Positions 15,806-25,395 of a stretch of 64,000 nucleotides of DNA are shown in pieces. The stretch comes from Lachnospiraceae bacterium UBA3762 (GTDB lineage: Bacteria; Bacillota; Clostridia; Lachnospirales; Lachnospiraceae). The notes below the pieces were generated by a model, which had not been told where the DNA came from, ran no database searches, and worked only from the letters and a program-made list of their open reading frames with translations. Each line of letters starts with the position of its first letter. Position 1 is the first letter of the stretch. The stretch is taken from positions 1 to 64,000 of the forward strand of contig DFGA01000033.1 in assembly GCA_002371615.1 (NCBI GenBank). The letters run 5' to 3'. The position numbers and the translations under genes were made by a program.

Positions 15806-17791
15806 ATGAGAGATTATAAGTGTTTGAAGAATAAGAATATTCAGGCTTTGGCAGGTATTATTTCAATACTTGCATATATAGTTGCGTTCTTTATGGGACT
15901 GAATTCTGGTAAGGACATTATCATAAAGACACTTCTATTTGCGATTTCTGCCTTAATATATGTATTTTGTCAGCTTTCCCCACAAAAGAGTCCCGGTCTC
16001 AAGAAACAACTTGTTGTTATCAATATGGTTGCGTTGGCAGTTCATATATTATTAGCAGCATCCGCGATCCCAACCGTTTGGTATGCCAGGTATTATTCGG
16101 GACTTGCTCAGCTTGTGATTTGGACAGTTGCCCCGTGCTTTGTTCTTGTTTACGGATTAATACGTGACCGTAGAACTTATGATGATTTGCTGAGTATTGT
16201 TGTCAAAAACAGACTGTTGATCATAGGGATAGTGATAATCGCATTAGTGGTCATATTTTGTTCATATGATGTCGGTGGTCCCCGTTTTGTGTGGGATTCA
16301 AATCTGGCTTATAATTTTGTAGTAAGAGATTTGAATACCCTCTCCCTTTTTAATCCTCATGACATGACTTTTGCTGATCATGTCTCTTTTTCCTATTTTA
16401 TCCCTGTTTTTATATTCTCCAATATAACGAAAAGTGTTGAAATGGGATTCTTTGCATATAATGCTTTTACGATCATCATGGCAGCGTTTGGATTTGGTTT
16501 ATTATTCAGGAGCATTTTTCGGAATTCGGGGGTAACTACTGTTCTGCTGGCTACATTGACCTGTATGCTTTCGCCATATATATTTGGACTGTCAACATTG
16601 CATATGTATGATTATGCAGCTATATGCATACCCCCGGTTCTTTTATACGCGGCTTTTGATAAAAAATGGGCGCTATTTATTATGTGTGGCTTCTATGCTG
16701 TATTTATAAAAGAGCCGGTCCTGATATTTTTTGGCGCTGTTTGTGCTGCTGTTCTCCTAAATGATCTTACCGTGCACAAGAAAACTATTAAAGATATTAT
16801 TTCTGATTACAAGTACTGGTACATGATTCTGGTGGGAGCTGTTTTTATTGTTTTATATTCTGTAGCCGGAAACTATATAAACTCGTCGCCTGACGAATCG
16901 GTAGGTATAAGTATAGGGCATATGTGGGGAATTTTAAAAGTATTCTGTATTTTGAACTATACATGGATTCTGTCTATATTGTCACTGGTTCTGATAATTA
17001 AAGTTTTCTTCGTGGGAGATACAGAGTATGATATCAAATATGCCGTATCATTATGCTCTTTTCCGGCGATAATATTTCTTGCTTTCAATATGGTTGTTCA
17101 GTCTCATAAGAATGCACGATATATAGATTGTTTCTATTCATGTATCTTGATTATGGCTGTAATGCTTATGTTTATTATGGCTCGAAATGTTCGGATTATA
17201 TATACGGGGCTTATTATATTGAGTATGGTATTTATAATTTCCGACTTCACATCAACCGATCCTTTTTCACACCTGCTTTTTAATCGTGTAAATATAGGGT
17301 ATAGGGAACTGTTTTCTACGACAGGGGATACGAACATCCGTGACAATATAGTCTATAACAGGCAGTATTATGGATTTGACGTCGTTATGGGCAAGATATA
17401 CCAAAAAACTGCTCAAACAAAGCCTGATTTACTTGCAGTATCAACAGAAGGAAATGTTTCGGTATGGGATATGTCAGGAAAATGGGACTGGGGAGCCGAA
17501 GGAGGAGAATTTGAAGAGTATTATGATACACTGACGGGCTCAAGGGCGGCATTTTATTCTTTGCCCTTAAATGCCCAGGAAGACAGATACGTTCAGATCA
17601 AAGTAAAGTATTTGCCGCCAAACGCAGATTATTATAAAGAGTTGAAAGAAGAAGATTCGTTTATTTATGTATATATACCCTCGCGAAATGAGGGGCGGGA
17701 AAAAATGATAAGAGACTCCTATAACGTTATTGAAGAGGGAAAATATGATTTTCGTGGATGGGAGATGGCATACATACACGCTAAAAAATGA
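15806..17791 (+). CDS. Large polytopic membrane protein, GT-C-like
   Basis: 661 residues with many membrane segments across the first ~500 and a soluble outer tail (from about residue 505) rich in Tyr, Asp and Glu. An early outer loop, VGGPRFVWDSNLAYNFVVRDL, sits where GT-C transferases carry their acidic catalytic residues. No family is recognised with certainty. The gene stands alone between a divergent GT8-like gene and a GtrB-GtrA-GT-C group, so transfer of a sugar from a polyprenyl carrier is a reasonable guess. There is no ribosome site before ATG 15806. Confidence 0.55.
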   Translation: MRDYKCLKNKNIQALAGIISILAYIVAFFMGLNSGKDIIIKTLLFAISALIYVFCQLSPQKSPGLKKQLVVINMVALAVHILLAASAIPTVWYARYYSGLAQLVIWTVAPCFVLVYGLIRDRRTYDDLLSIVVKNRLLIIGIVIIALVVIFCSYDVGGPRFVWDSNLAYNFVVRDLNTLSLFNPHDMTFADHVSFSYFIPVFIFSNITKSVEMGFFAYNAFTIIMAAFGFGLLFRSIFRNSGVTTVLLATLTCMLSPYIFGLSTLHMYDYAAICIPPVLLYAAFDKKWALFIMCGFYAVFIKEPVLIFFGAVCAAVLLNDLTVHKKTIKDIISDYKYWYMILVGAVFIVLYSVAGNYINSSPDESVGISIGHMWGILKVFCILNYTWILSILSLVLIIKVFFVGDTEYDIKYAVSLCSFPAIIFLAFNMVVQSHKNARYIDCFYSCILIMAVMLMFIMARNVRIIYTGLIILSMVFIISDFTSTDPFSHLLFNRVNIGYRELFSTTGDTNIRDNIVYNRQYYGFDVVMGKIYQKTAQTKPDLLAVSTEGNVSVWDMSGKWDWGAEGGEFEEYYDTLTGSRAAFYSLPLNAQEDRYVQIKVKYLPPNADYYKELKEEDSFIYVYIPSRNEGREKMIRDSYNVIEEGKYDFRGWEMAYIHAKK

Positions 17792-17855
17792 TAATGTGGC
17801 TATATCGCGGGAGTTATGATAGAATCACCATATTGAATGAGAGGATGATATTGCA

Positions 17856-18812
17856 ATGAACAAAGAAGGAAGAACAGTTTCTATTCTAATACCGGCTTAC
17901 AATGAACAAGATTCGATTCAGGAATTGTATGAACAGGTAATAAATGGGATTAATGAGTTAAAAAAGAGAAATCAGGTTTCAGATTATGAGATTTGGTTTA
18001 TTAATGATGGGAGCACAGACAATACTGAAGCTTCTGTTATGAATGTTATAAAAAATGACGATAGAGTTCATTTAATATCATTCCGAAAGAACTTCGGGAA
18101 ATCGCCGGCACTGCAGGCGGGATTCAGGCATGTAAACGGCGACTTGATTTTCACGTTGGATGCTGATTTGCAGGATGATCCGGCTGAATTTCCAAGATTC
18201 GTTGAAAAAATAGATGAGGGATTTGACATGGTTGTGGGATGGAAATTCAACCGTCTTGATCCGCTTGAAAAGAAGCTTCCTTCAAAATTGTTTAATTTCG
18301 TTACATCTGTTAATTCAGGCGTTAAGTTGCATGATTTTGACTGTGGTTTTAAGTGCTTTACAAATGAGGTGGCCAAAGCTATTGACTTATACGGCGAGCT
18401 TCATCGGTATGTTCCTGTATTGGCACATCGAAAAGGATTTAAGATTACAGAGATTACAGTTAATCACAGGAGCAGAGAACACGGGCATTCAAAATACGGT
18501 ATTGAGAGATATATGCGTGGGTTGCTGGATTCTCTTACAACTACTTTTTTGTTAAAGTATTCTGACAGACCTATGTATTTCTTTGGCAGGCTGGGTCTAT
18601 TTACGACCGTTTTGGGTATTATTATTTGCGCATATCTGACTGTTATATGGTTTATGGGTCAGAGCATTGGAGGAAGACCACTTTTGGTTTTGGGGGTTCT
18701 TCTTATCCTGGTAGGTATTCAGTTTATATCTACGGGATTTGTTTGTAACATTTTGGTTGATCGGAGTTTCAAAATGTCTTATGATGAAAGCCACATTAAA
18801 AGAATTGTATAA
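17856..18812 (+). CDS. GtrB/DPM1-like polyprenyl-phosphate glycosyltransferase (GT2)
   Basis: 318 residues. The GT2 domain carries SILIPAYNEQDSIQELYEQV at residues 9-28, WFINDGSTDN, TLDADLQDDPAEF (metal-binding DxD) and HRSREHGHSKYG (~207-218). Two C-terminal membrane helices follow (from ~245). This is the GtrB/CsbB/Dpm1 layout: it transfers a hexose from UDP- or GDP-sugar to undecaprenyl phosphate on the inner face. The next genes are a GtrA-like protein and a GT-C-like transferase, overlapping in series, which is the classic three-part glycosylation set. An extended -10 (TGATAGAAT, 17817-17825) and a GAGAGG ribosome site precede it. Confidence 0.9.
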   Translation: MNKEGRTVSILIPAYNEQDSIQELYEQVINGINELKKRNQVSDYEIWFINDGSTDNTEASVMNVIKNDDRVHLISFRKNFGKSPALQAGFRHVNGDLIFTLDADLQDDPAEFPRFVEKIDEGFDMVVGWKFNRLDPLEKKLPSKLFNFVTSVNSGVKLHDFDCGFKCFTNEVAKAIDLYGELHRYVPVLAHRKGFKITEITVNHRSREHGHSKYGIERYMRGLLDSLTTTFLLKYSDRPMYFFGRLGLFTTVLGIIICAYLTVIWFMGQSIGGRPLLVLGVLLILVGIQFISTGFVCNILVDRSFKMSYDESHIKRIV

Positions 18813-19251
18813 TAATAATCGGGATCGTGTCAAAGAACTGGTTCGATACGGAATTGTTGGGTTATCGACAACGATTATTAACATTGCAACATACAGGTTA
18901 TTCCTGATTGGACTGGATTACAGGATCGCTAATATCATTGCTCTTATAGTTAGCAAGACTTACGGTTATCTGGCGAATAAGAATATAGTTTTTCATAGCC
19001 GCACCGATTCATTTATAGGATTTATAGGTGAATTGATGCGTTTTATTTTTGCCAGAGGATTTACAGCACTTGTGGATTATTTTGGGTTGATAATTGCTGT
19101 TGAACTCATGGGCTTTGATAAAGTGATATCAAAGTATGTTTTGCAGGTCATAGTCATAATCCTGAATTATGTTCTGGGGAAATTTGTTGTGTTTCGTTCT
19201 GCAAAGACGGAGGAAGAATCAGGTGAATCAGATATTAAAAAACCATTTTAA
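18781..19251 (+). CDS. GtrA-like membrane protein
   Basis: 156 residues with four membrane segments: VRYGIVGLSTTIINIATYRL near the start, IIALIVSKTYGYLANKNIVF, ALVDYFGLIIAVELM and YVLQVIVIILNYVLGKFVVF. This is the standard GtrA/GtcA pattern. GtrA proteins are thought to help move undecaprenyl-phosphate sugar across the membrane. The gene overlaps the GtrB-like gene by 32 nt; ATG 18784 is an alternative start. Its 3' end overlaps the GT-C gene by 29 nt. Strong overlap suggests tight co-translation. Confidence 0.88.
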   Translation: MMKATLKELYNNNRDRVKELVRYGIVGLSTTIINIATYRLFLIGLDYRIANIIALIVSKTYGYLANKNIVFHSRTDSFIGFIGELMRFIFARGFTALVDYFGLIIAVELMGFDKVISKYVLQVIVIILNYVLGKFVVFRSAKTEEESGESDIKKPF

Positions 19252-20824
19252 GTTATTTAGTTATCTAGCTATTGGGTTGGTACTTGCAGTATGCTTGTTG
19301 TTCTGCGTAAAAAAAAGCGGATATTATATTGATGAATACTATTTGTACACAATAGCCAACGGAACACAGCTTGGCATAGCTATAGAGCCCGGAAGTTGGA
19401 ACGATACATCCGGGTATATGGATCAGCTGGTGTCGTCCGGAAATGAGAATTTTCATTTCCATCAGGTGTATGAAAATGAGTCGAATAATGTCCATCCACC
19501 GCTCTACTATTATTTGTTGCATTTTGTTTCTTCTGTTTTTCATGATTCATTCAGCAAGTGGATAGGGTTATCAATCAACCTTATATTACTGATTCCAATT
19601 CTTTTTCTCGTTCGGGAAATAGCATGGATTCTTTCGGGGAACAATGAAGTGATTACAATCCTTACTGTTCTTGCATATGGATTGTCTCCCGCAACAGTTT
19701 CCATGGTAGTTCTGATCCGTATGTATCTGCTTTTATCGCTTTGGACACTTTTATATGTATATATACACGTATCGGATCTAAAACGTGACAGATTATCGAC
19801 AGGACGATTTTTGCTTCCGGTTTTTGTGACGGGTTTCATGGGCTTTTTGACCCAGTACTTCTTTGTGGTAATCATGTTTTTTATCACATTTGTTTACGGC
19901 TTTTATCTGATGTTTTTTTGCAAAAGGGTTAAAGATGCGATCATTTACGGATTAACAGCACTCATTTCACTGATCAGCACCCATTTAGTATGGCCTTTTG
20001 CCTATTTTCACATATTTGGAGGTTACAGGGGACAGGGAGCGGTTTCACAGTTGAAGGATGTGACGCATTACTGGGACCGTATTAAAACCCAGTTCTCATA
20101 TCTCAATACAATGGTATTTGGGAAGACCTTAGTCTTGTTTATTCCGATTCTGATTGTTGGAGTGTATATACTCTTCACGAGGTGTGTGCAATTAAAGAGA
20201 TCGGGAGTGAACAATCCGGTTGTTGAACTATCGATACCGACAAAGGCTTTTATTATGATACTTTTGGCCGCTTTGCTTGATTATGCAGTACTGGGACAGA
20301 TATCCCTTATGGATGGCATTACCTGTTTCCGTCATATATATACAGCATATGCGCTATTTCTTATATTGCTTCCAACCGGATTATACAGACTGGTAGTTCA
20401 TTTGACTAAAGGAAAGACTAATATTGCATCGGTAGTGATTTGTATGGTAATGGGTTTGATTTGTTTTCTCGGACATTATCAAAAGAGTGTTTTGTTTTTG
20501 TACGAGGAAGAGAAGATCGCGACTGATTATGCAAAAGAACATCCTAATGCAAAGGTAGTCATGTTCCAAAATGATGATGGGAATTATGATTCCCGTATAC
20601 AAGAACTGATCCTATATCCGAGGATTTATTATGCATCAGTTAATGACCTTTCTACGGCAATAGATCCGGAAATAGCAAATGCAGATGAATTATTTGTTTA
20701 TGTTTCTACTGCAGTTGATCCTCAGATATGCTTTGACAGTATATATGAGCAGAATAAAAATATAACTGAGGCAGAACATTTATGGGATTATTATGCTTTT
20801 TTCTCTGCCTATAAACTATACTAG
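19223..20824 (+). CDS. GT-C (GT39/PMT-like) polyprenol-dependent glycosyltransferase
   Basis: About 533 residues. An early outer loop has YYIDEYYLYTIANG, with the acidic pair usual for GT39/ArnT-like enzymes. It is followed by VHPPLYYYLLHFVSS, a hallmark of the family (~residues 92-106). Many membrane segments follow, then a soluble tail. The start is GTG 19223, because GGAGG (19209-19213) lies 9 nt upstream; the ATG at 19169 has none. With the GtrB- and GtrA-like genes before it, this is the likely acceptor-side enzyme of a three-part system that decorates a surface polymer. Confidence 0.78.
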   Translation: MNQILKNHFKLFSYLAIGLVLAVCLLFCVKKSGYYIDEYYLYTIANGTQLGIAIEPGSWNDTSGYMDQLVSSGNENFHFHQVYENESNNVHPPLYYYLLHFVSSVFHDSFSKWIGLSINLILLIPILFLVREIAWILSGNNEVITILTVLAYGLSPATVSMVVLIRMYLLLSLWTLLYVYIHVSDLKRDRLSTGRFLLPVFVTGFMGFLTQYFFVVIMFFITFVYGFYLMFFCKRVKDAIIYGLTALISLISTHLVWPFAYFHIFGGYRGQGAVSQLKDVTHYWDRIKTQFSYLNTMVFGKTLVLFIPILIVGVYILFTRCVQLKRSGVNNPVVELSIPTKAFIMILLAALLDYAVLGQISLMDGITCFRHIYTAYALFLILLPTGLYRLVVHLTKGKTNIASVVICMVMGLICFLGHYQKSVLFLYEEEKIATDYAKEHPNAKVVMFQNDDGNYDSRIQELILYPRIYYASVNDLSTAIDPEIANADELFVYVSTAVDPQICFDSIYEQNKNITEAEHLWDYYAFFSAYKLY

Positions 20825-20833
20825 GAGTAAACC

Positions 20834-21754
20834 ATGAGTTGTTGTTATTCGCCGATTGTCATATTTGCATATAACCGTGTTGATAAGCTAAAAAAATGTT
20901 TAGATTACCTTGCAAGGTGTCCTGAAGCACCGAAAAGTGAACTGTACATATTTTGTGATGGCCCAAAGGGTGATAAAGACAGAGCGGATGTTGAAAATGT
21001 CCAGGGTTATGCATATCAATATGCTCAAGGAGATCATTTTGGGAGCGTTAATGTCACCGCACAGGAGAATAACAGAGGTCTTGCCGCTTCAATTATCTCC
21101 GGAGTGACAGAGGTTGTTAATAAACATGGCAGGGTTATAGTTGTAGAGGATGATCTTATAGTATTACCGTCGTTTCTTAAGTATATGAACGAAGGATTGG
21201 AGTACTACGCTGATGACAAGAAGTGCGGATCTGTTTGTTCATTTTCATACCCAATGAAAGCATTGAAGAACTATGACAAGGATGTATATTTCACACGCAA
21301 GGCTGATTGCTGGGGATGGGGAACGTGGTCTGACCGGTGGAATAATGCCATCTGGGCTGATACGGATTATACCGGGTATCTGTCGAATCCCGGCTTGAGA
21401 TGGAATTTTGAAAGATTGGAAGCCGGATTGGACAGACTGATGTATTTACAATATAAGGGAAAGATAGATTCTTGGGCAGTCAGATGGGTTTACTATTTGT
21501 TTTGTACAGGACAGTTGTCCGTATATCCAACAAGAAGCCAGACTATAAATTCCGGGTTTGACGGCAGCGGAACACATATTTCCCGTGGGTTTGGAGTGGA
21601 TTTTAACAGATCATATAATGAATCAATTGATGATTTCAGATGGGAAAAGTGTGAGTTTAACAAGAAACTGGCAGATGCATGCGCTAAATATCCGAGAAGG
21701 TTTCTTCCTCTCTACATTCTTGAAACCATAAGGTTTATGCTTAAGAAAAAATAG
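20834..21754 (+). CDS. GNT-I-like glycosyltransferase
   Basis: 306 residues. The GT-A-type start PIVIFAYNRVDKLKKCLDYL is followed by an ENNRGLAASIISGV region. The metal-binding VIVVEDDLIVLPSFLKYMNE (~113-132) has the EDD form seen in GT13-like (N-acetylglucosaminyltransferase I-like) enzymes. CWGWGTWSDRW near residue 157 is a frequent motif of bacterial relatives in capsule clusters. An AGGAG site lies 5 nt before ATG 20834, and it follows the GT-C gene by 9 nt. It is soluble apart from a short basic C-terminus. It is convergent with a GT2 gene, with only 1 nt between them. Confidence 0.75.
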   Translation: MSCCYSPIVIFAYNRVDKLKKCLDYLARCPEAPKSELYIFCDGPKGDKDRADVENVQGYAYQYAQGDHFGSVNVTAQENNRGLAASIISGVTEVVNKHGRVIVVEDDLIVLPSFLKYMNEGLEYYADDKKCGSVCSFSYPMKALKNYDKDVYFTRKADCWGWGTWSDRWNNAIWADTDYTGYLSNPGLRWNFERLEAGLDRLMYLQYKGKIDSWAVRWVYYLFCTGQLSVYPTRSQTINSGFDGSGTHISRGFGVDFNRSYNESIDDFRWEKCEFNKKLADACAKYPRRFLPLYILETIRFMLKKK

Positions 21755-21755
21755 G

Positions 21756-22490
21756 CTATCTGAAGCATAGACGAAAGAGTTTTTTGGGCAGGATAGTTAT
21801 ATAATACAGAAGAGGAAAACACTCCCGGATACTGGCATCATCTTCTATTGTCATCTGAATATAATTGTCTTTGTTGGCGCTGATCCCACCCTCGTGATCA
21901 AAGGAGCATATTATCCTGTCTATATGTTTAAATGAAAGACCGTCAGACAGAGCTCTTACTATAAAATCAAAGTCCGCGGTTATCCTGTGATCTTCCCGGA
22001 ATCCGTATTTTCGCATAATATCACTTCTGGTAAACTGGCTCTGATGGCAAAAAGCAAGTCCGCAAAGCATCATTTTCATACGTTCAAAGTGCGTTCCTTT
22101 GTAGGTCTGGACATAATTTCCCGATGAACATCTCCTATAGACATCGCCATATAAAATGTCCGGAGCAGATTCGCCAAGGTGTAATGATATATCTGCGAGA
22201 ACCTTGTCATCATAAAACATATCCCCACTGTTCATAAAGATCACATAATCCCCTGATATTCGGGAAAGAGACTTGTTCATGGCATTATATAGACCGGAAT
22301 CAGCCTCCGAATACCAGAAAAGTCTGTTATCGGAGGTATAATCACTTATTATGCCCAAGGTTCCATCTGTTGAGGCTCCATCCATAATGATATACTCAAA
22401 ATTGTTATATTGTTGTCCGAGTACAGACTCAATGGTTGCTCTTATAGTATTTTCTTCGTTGTATGATACGGTAACAACTGATATCTTCAT
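21756..22490 (-). CDS. GT2 glycosyltransferase (WcaA-like)
   Basis: 244 residues, a soluble GT-A domain: ISVVTVSYNEENTIRATIES at the N-terminus, YIIMDGASTDGTL, YSEADSGLYNAMNKSL and the metal-binding FMNSGDMFYDD. A catalytic-acid region ITADFDFIVRAL lies near residue 175. These enzymes add sugars to lipid-linked intermediates. It is a single leftward gene. ATG 22490 has an extended -10 (TGATATCAT on the minus strand) 7 nt before it and no ribosome site, so a leaderless transcript is likely. Confidence 0.85.
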   Translation of the reverse strand: MKISVVTVSYNEENTIRATIESVLGQQYNNFEYIIMDGASTDGTLGIISDYTSDNRLFWYSEADSGLYNAMNKSLSRISGDYVIFMNSGDMFYDDKVLADISLHLGESAPDILYGDVYRRCSSGNYVQTYKGTHFERMKMMLCGLAFCHQSQFTRSDIMRKYGFREDHRITADFDFIVRALSDGLSFKHIDRIICSFDHEGGISANKDNYIQMTIEDDASIRECFPLLYYITILPKKLFRLCFR

Positions 22491-22497
22491 GATGCTT

Positions 22498-22506
22498 ATG
22501 ATATCA
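22498..22506 (-). promoter_or_regulatory. Extended -10 promoter of the GT2 gene, apparently leaderless
   Basis: On the minus strand TGA-TATCAT (22506-22498) is an extended -10 element. Seven nucleotides follow before ATG 22490, with no ribosome site. The -35 region is weak. Confidence 0.4.
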
Positions 22507-22515
22507 TGGATTCGC

Positions 22516-22544
22516 TTGAAGCAAAATACTTATTCTGATAGAAT
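22516..22544 (+). promoter_or_regulatory. Promoter of the rightward GT8 gene, apparently leaderless
   Basis: TTGAAG (22516-22521), 17 nt, TAGAAT (22539-22544) with TG at 22536-22537. GTG 22551 and ATG 22554 lie 6 and 9 nt after the -10 box, and no ribosome site is present. The divergent GT2 promoter lies about 10 bp away. Confidence 0.5.
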
Positions 22545-22553
22545 TATTCAGTG

Positions 22554-23585
22554 ATGAATGAGCTAAACGTAATCTACCAGTTTAATGAGAAGTATGTTCC
22601 ATATGCAGGGGTGTCAATAACATCCCTGTTTATTAATAATACGGATGCGGACAATATCAATTTGTATGTCCTGGGGGATGACCTGTCGGAAGAGTCTGTT
22701 ACGATGCTTCAAAGAACTGCGGATAAATACGGAAGAAACATGATCTTTCCCAAGACCCAAGAGATGCTGAATAGATTCAAAGATCTTGGGATGATACCGT
22801 ACAGGGGCACTTACTCGGTATATCTGAGGCTGTTCTTCACAAAACTTCCGGGTGTAGATCTTGCCGGAAAAAGGGCAGTATATCTGGACGCTGATACTAT
22901 TGTAGACAAGAGCCTTACTCCGCTTACGGAGCATGATCTTGGAGGAAAGAGTATCGGCATGGTGCTTGAGTCCATACGGGATGATTATAAATTAATGATC
23001 GGAATGAGCGGGGATTCGGATTATTACAATTCCGGAGTAATACTGTTTGATGTAGACAAATGGGAGAGTAACGGATACTGTGACAGGCTTGTGGAACATA
23101 TCCGTAATGTCAGGAGCAGTTATATAGGCGACCAGGATTTTCTCAATATAGTCTGCGAAGGTGATGTATGCCGTCTGCCGCTTACATACAATTTCCAACC
23201 GCTGCATGCCAGATATACGGCAGATGAGTATTTTGCAGCATATAAGCTTCGGGATGAATCAGAGTATTATGGTGCCGGTGAGATAGAAAGTGCAAAGCAT
23301 GATGCGGCGATACTCCATTGCTACAGGTGGCTTGGAGAATTTCCGTGGAATCTCGGAAATCTCCATCCGTTTAATGATGTATATGACAGATATATGGCAC
23401 AGTCTTTGTGGAAAGGCAGTGATAAGAAGAGGGCTGACAGTGGGATCGCGATCAGACTCGAGAAGCTTTTGTACAGGGTGCTGCCAAAGAGCATGTTTAT
23501 AAGGATTTTTAAACTGGCACATAAGATGATGCTCCAAAGAGCCGAAGCTGATGCGAGGGCTCAAAAAACAAATGCCGATGCTTGA
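22554..23585 (+). CDS. GT8 family glycosyltransferase
   Basis: About 343 residues. It has the GT8 pattern: NVIYQFNEKYVPYAGVSITS, the metal motif AVYLDADTIVDKSL (~103-116), then YNSGVILFDVDKW (~162-174), GDQDFLN and a late HYCYRWLGE-like segment (AILHCYRWLGE). Family members transfer hexoses from UDP-sugars. A basic amphipathic C-terminus (MFIRIFKLAHKMMLQRAE) may touch the membrane. GTG 22551 is one codon upstream and in frame; neither start has a ribosome site. The gene stands alone between the divergent GT2 gene and the flavin reductase. Confidence 0.85.
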   Translation: MNELNVIYQFNEKYVPYAGVSITSLFINNTDADNINLYVLGDDLSEESVTMLQRTADKYGRNMIFPKTQEMLNRFKDLGMIPYRGTYSVYLRLFFTKLPGVDLAGKRAVYLDADTIVDKSLTPLTEHDLGGKSIGMVLESIRDDYKLMIGMSGDSDYYNSGVILFDVDKWESNGYCDRLVEHIRNVRSSYIGDQDFLNIVCEGDVCRLPLTYNFQPLHARYTADEYFAAYKLRDESEYYGAGEIESAKHDAAILHCYRWLGEFPWNLGNLHPFNDVYDRYMAQSLWKGSDKKRADSGIAIRLEKLLYRVLPKSMFIRIFKLAHKMMLQRAEADARAQKTNADA

Positions 23586-23647
23586 CAGCAGACGTAGTAA
23601 TTGATTAACTATATGTATTGAAAATGCAATGAAAAGGAGGGTGTTTT

Positions 23648-24280
23648 ATGGATTCTAAAGCTATGTTCAAATTAAGCTACGGATTGTTCGTTCTTACGGC
23701 AAAGAGGGGTGACAAGGATAACGGATGCATTACCAATACGGCTATCCAGGTTACAAGCGAGCCGAACCGGATCGCGGTCGCGATAAATAAGGCTAATTTC
23801 ACCCATGATATGGTTATGGATACGAAGAAGTTCAATGTATCGATCTTAAGCGAGAAGGCAAGTTTTGATACGTTCAAACATTTCGGATTCCAGTCGGGTA
23901 AGGATGTGGACAAGTTTGACGGATACAGCGCATGTAAGAGAGCATCCAACGGCCTTATGTATATTACGGAAGGAACCAATGCGTACATCTCGGTTGATGT
24001 CGAACAGACTATAGATCTCGGAACACATACTCTGTTCATCGGGGCTGTGACCGATATGGAAGTTCTCGCCGATACACCTTCGGCAACATATACTTACTAT
24101 CAGGAGAATATCAAACCGAAGCCGCAGGAGAAGAAGGATGATGCGAATTCGCTTCCTCCGGGAATGCATAAATGGCGCTGCAAGATATGCGGATTTGAAT
24201 ATATCGGTGAAACACTTCCGGATGATTATATATGTGAGATCTGTAAACATCCGGCAAGTGATTTTGAACTGGTAGAATAA
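23648..24280 (+). CDS. hrb: Flavin reductase-rubredoxin fusion (high-molecular-weight rubredoxin)
   Basis: 210 residues in two parts. Residues 1-155 form an FMN-binding flavin reductase domain (KLSYGLFVLTAKRGDKDNGC, FNVSILSEKASFDTFKHFGF). The C-terminal rubredoxin carries two Cys pairs, WRCKICGFEY and YICEICKHP (~residues 176-202). This matches Hrb of clostridia such as Moorella, where it passes electrons from NAD(P)H to flavodiiron proteins that detoxify O2 or NO. The ribosome site AAAGGAGGG is strong. It precedes gmd by 23 nt but has no obvious role in sugar synthesis. It is an oxygen-defence gene and supports an anaerobic host. Confidence 0.9.
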   Translation: MDSKAMFKLSYGLFVLTAKRGDKDNGCITNTAIQVTSEPNRIAVAINKANFTHDMVMDTKKFNVSILSEKASFDTFKHFGFQSGKDVDKFDGYSACKRASNGLMYITEGTNAYISVDVEQTIDLGTHTLFIGAVTDMEVLADTPSATYTYYQENIKPKPQEKKDDANSLPPGMHKWRCKICGFEYIGETLPDDYICEICKHPASDFELVE

Positions 24281-24303
24281 ATAAAACTATTTAAGGAGTT
24301 GTT

Positions 24304-25395
24304 ATGGCTAAGAAAGCATTGATTACCGGTGTGACCGGTCAGGACGGGTCTTATCTGGCGGAGTTCCTGCTTGATAAGGGATATGAAGTATATGGGATGA
24401 TCAGACGTTCATCGGTTGATTTTCGTGAAAGGATCGCGCATCTTGAAGGAAAGCCGCATTTCCACCTAAGGTACGGGGATCTTAGCGATTCAATGAGTAT
24501 TGTTGCGGTTGTAGGATCTGTTAGGCCTGATGAGATATATAATCTTGCGGCACAGTCCCATGTGCAGGTAAGTTTCGATTCGCCGGAGTTTACGGCCGAT
24601 ATTGATGCAACGGGAGTGCTCCGCGTGCTGGAAGCTGTCAGGAACTGCGGTCTTGCCGATACTTGCAGGATCTATCAGGCATCTACTTCCGAATTGTACG
24701 GCAAGGTTGAAGAGGTTCCGCAAAATGAGGAGACACCTTTCCATCCGTACAGTCCGTATGCTGTTGCCAAGCAGTACGGATACTGGATCGTAAGGGAGTA
24801 CCGCGAGGCCTATAACATGTTCTGCTGCAGCGGTATACTGTTTAATCATGAATCGGAGAGGCGCGGAGAGACGTTTGTAACGCGTAAGATCACGTTGGCG
24901 GCGGCCCGTATAGCTCAGGGCAAACAGGATAAACTGTACCTCGGAAACCTGTCTTCGCTTCGTGACTGGGGATACGCCAAAGATTATGTTGAATGTATGT
25001 GGCTGATATTGCAGCAGGACAAGCCGGAAGACTTCGTTATCGCATCGGGTGTACAGCATTCGGTTCGGGAGTTTTGTGAACTTGCATTCCGTTATGCCGG
25101 CATCGAACTTGAGTTTACCGGCGAAGGAATGGATGAAAAGGGTATTGATAAAGCTACCGGCAAGGTAGTTGTTGAAGTATCTCCTGATTTCTACAGACCG
25201 ACGGATGTTGTCAATCTGTTCGGCGATCCTGCAAAGGCCAGGAAAAAGCTGGGGTGGAATCCTCAGTCCACAACATTTGAGGAACTTGTGAAGATCATGG
25301 TAGATCACGATATGGCAAAGGTAGCAGTTGAACGTGCTGAAGAACATATAAGACTGAATCTTGAAGAATACCTGGAAAAGGGTGTGGTTAAATGA
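24304..25395 (+). CDS. gmd: GDP-mannose 4,6-dehydratase
   Basis: 363 residues, full length for Gmd. The NADP-binding motif is ITGVTGQDGSYLAEFLLDKG (~7-26) and MIRRSSVDFRERI follows. The catalytic stretch is QASTSELYGKVEEVPQNE with YSPYAVAKQYGYWIV (YxxxK). ILFNHESERRGETFVTRKIT is diagnostic of Gmd. The enzyme makes GDP-4-keto-6-deoxy-mannose, the precursor of GDP-fucose, GDP-rhamnose and related sugars. AAGGAG lies 5 nt before ATG. Its stop overlaps the fcl start by 4 nt, and manC follows, so the three form a GDP-fucose operon. Confidence 0.97.
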   Translation: MAKKALITGVTGQDGSYLAEFLLDKGYEVYGMIRRSSVDFRERIAHLEGKPHFHLRYGDLSDSMSIVAVVGSVRPDEIYNLAAQSHVQVSFDSPEFTADIDATGVLRVLEAVRNCGLADTCRIYQASTSELYGKVEEVPQNEETPFHPYSPYAVAKQYGYWIVREYREAYNMFCCSGILFNHESERRGETFVTRKITLAAARIAQGKQDKLYLGNLSSLRDWGYAKDYVECMWLILQQDKPEDFVIASGVQHSVREFCELAFRYAGIELEFTGEGMDEKGIDKATGKVVVEVSPDFYRPTDVVNLFGDPAKARKKLGWNPQSTTFEELVKIMVDHDMAKVAVERAEEHIRLNLEEYLEKGVVK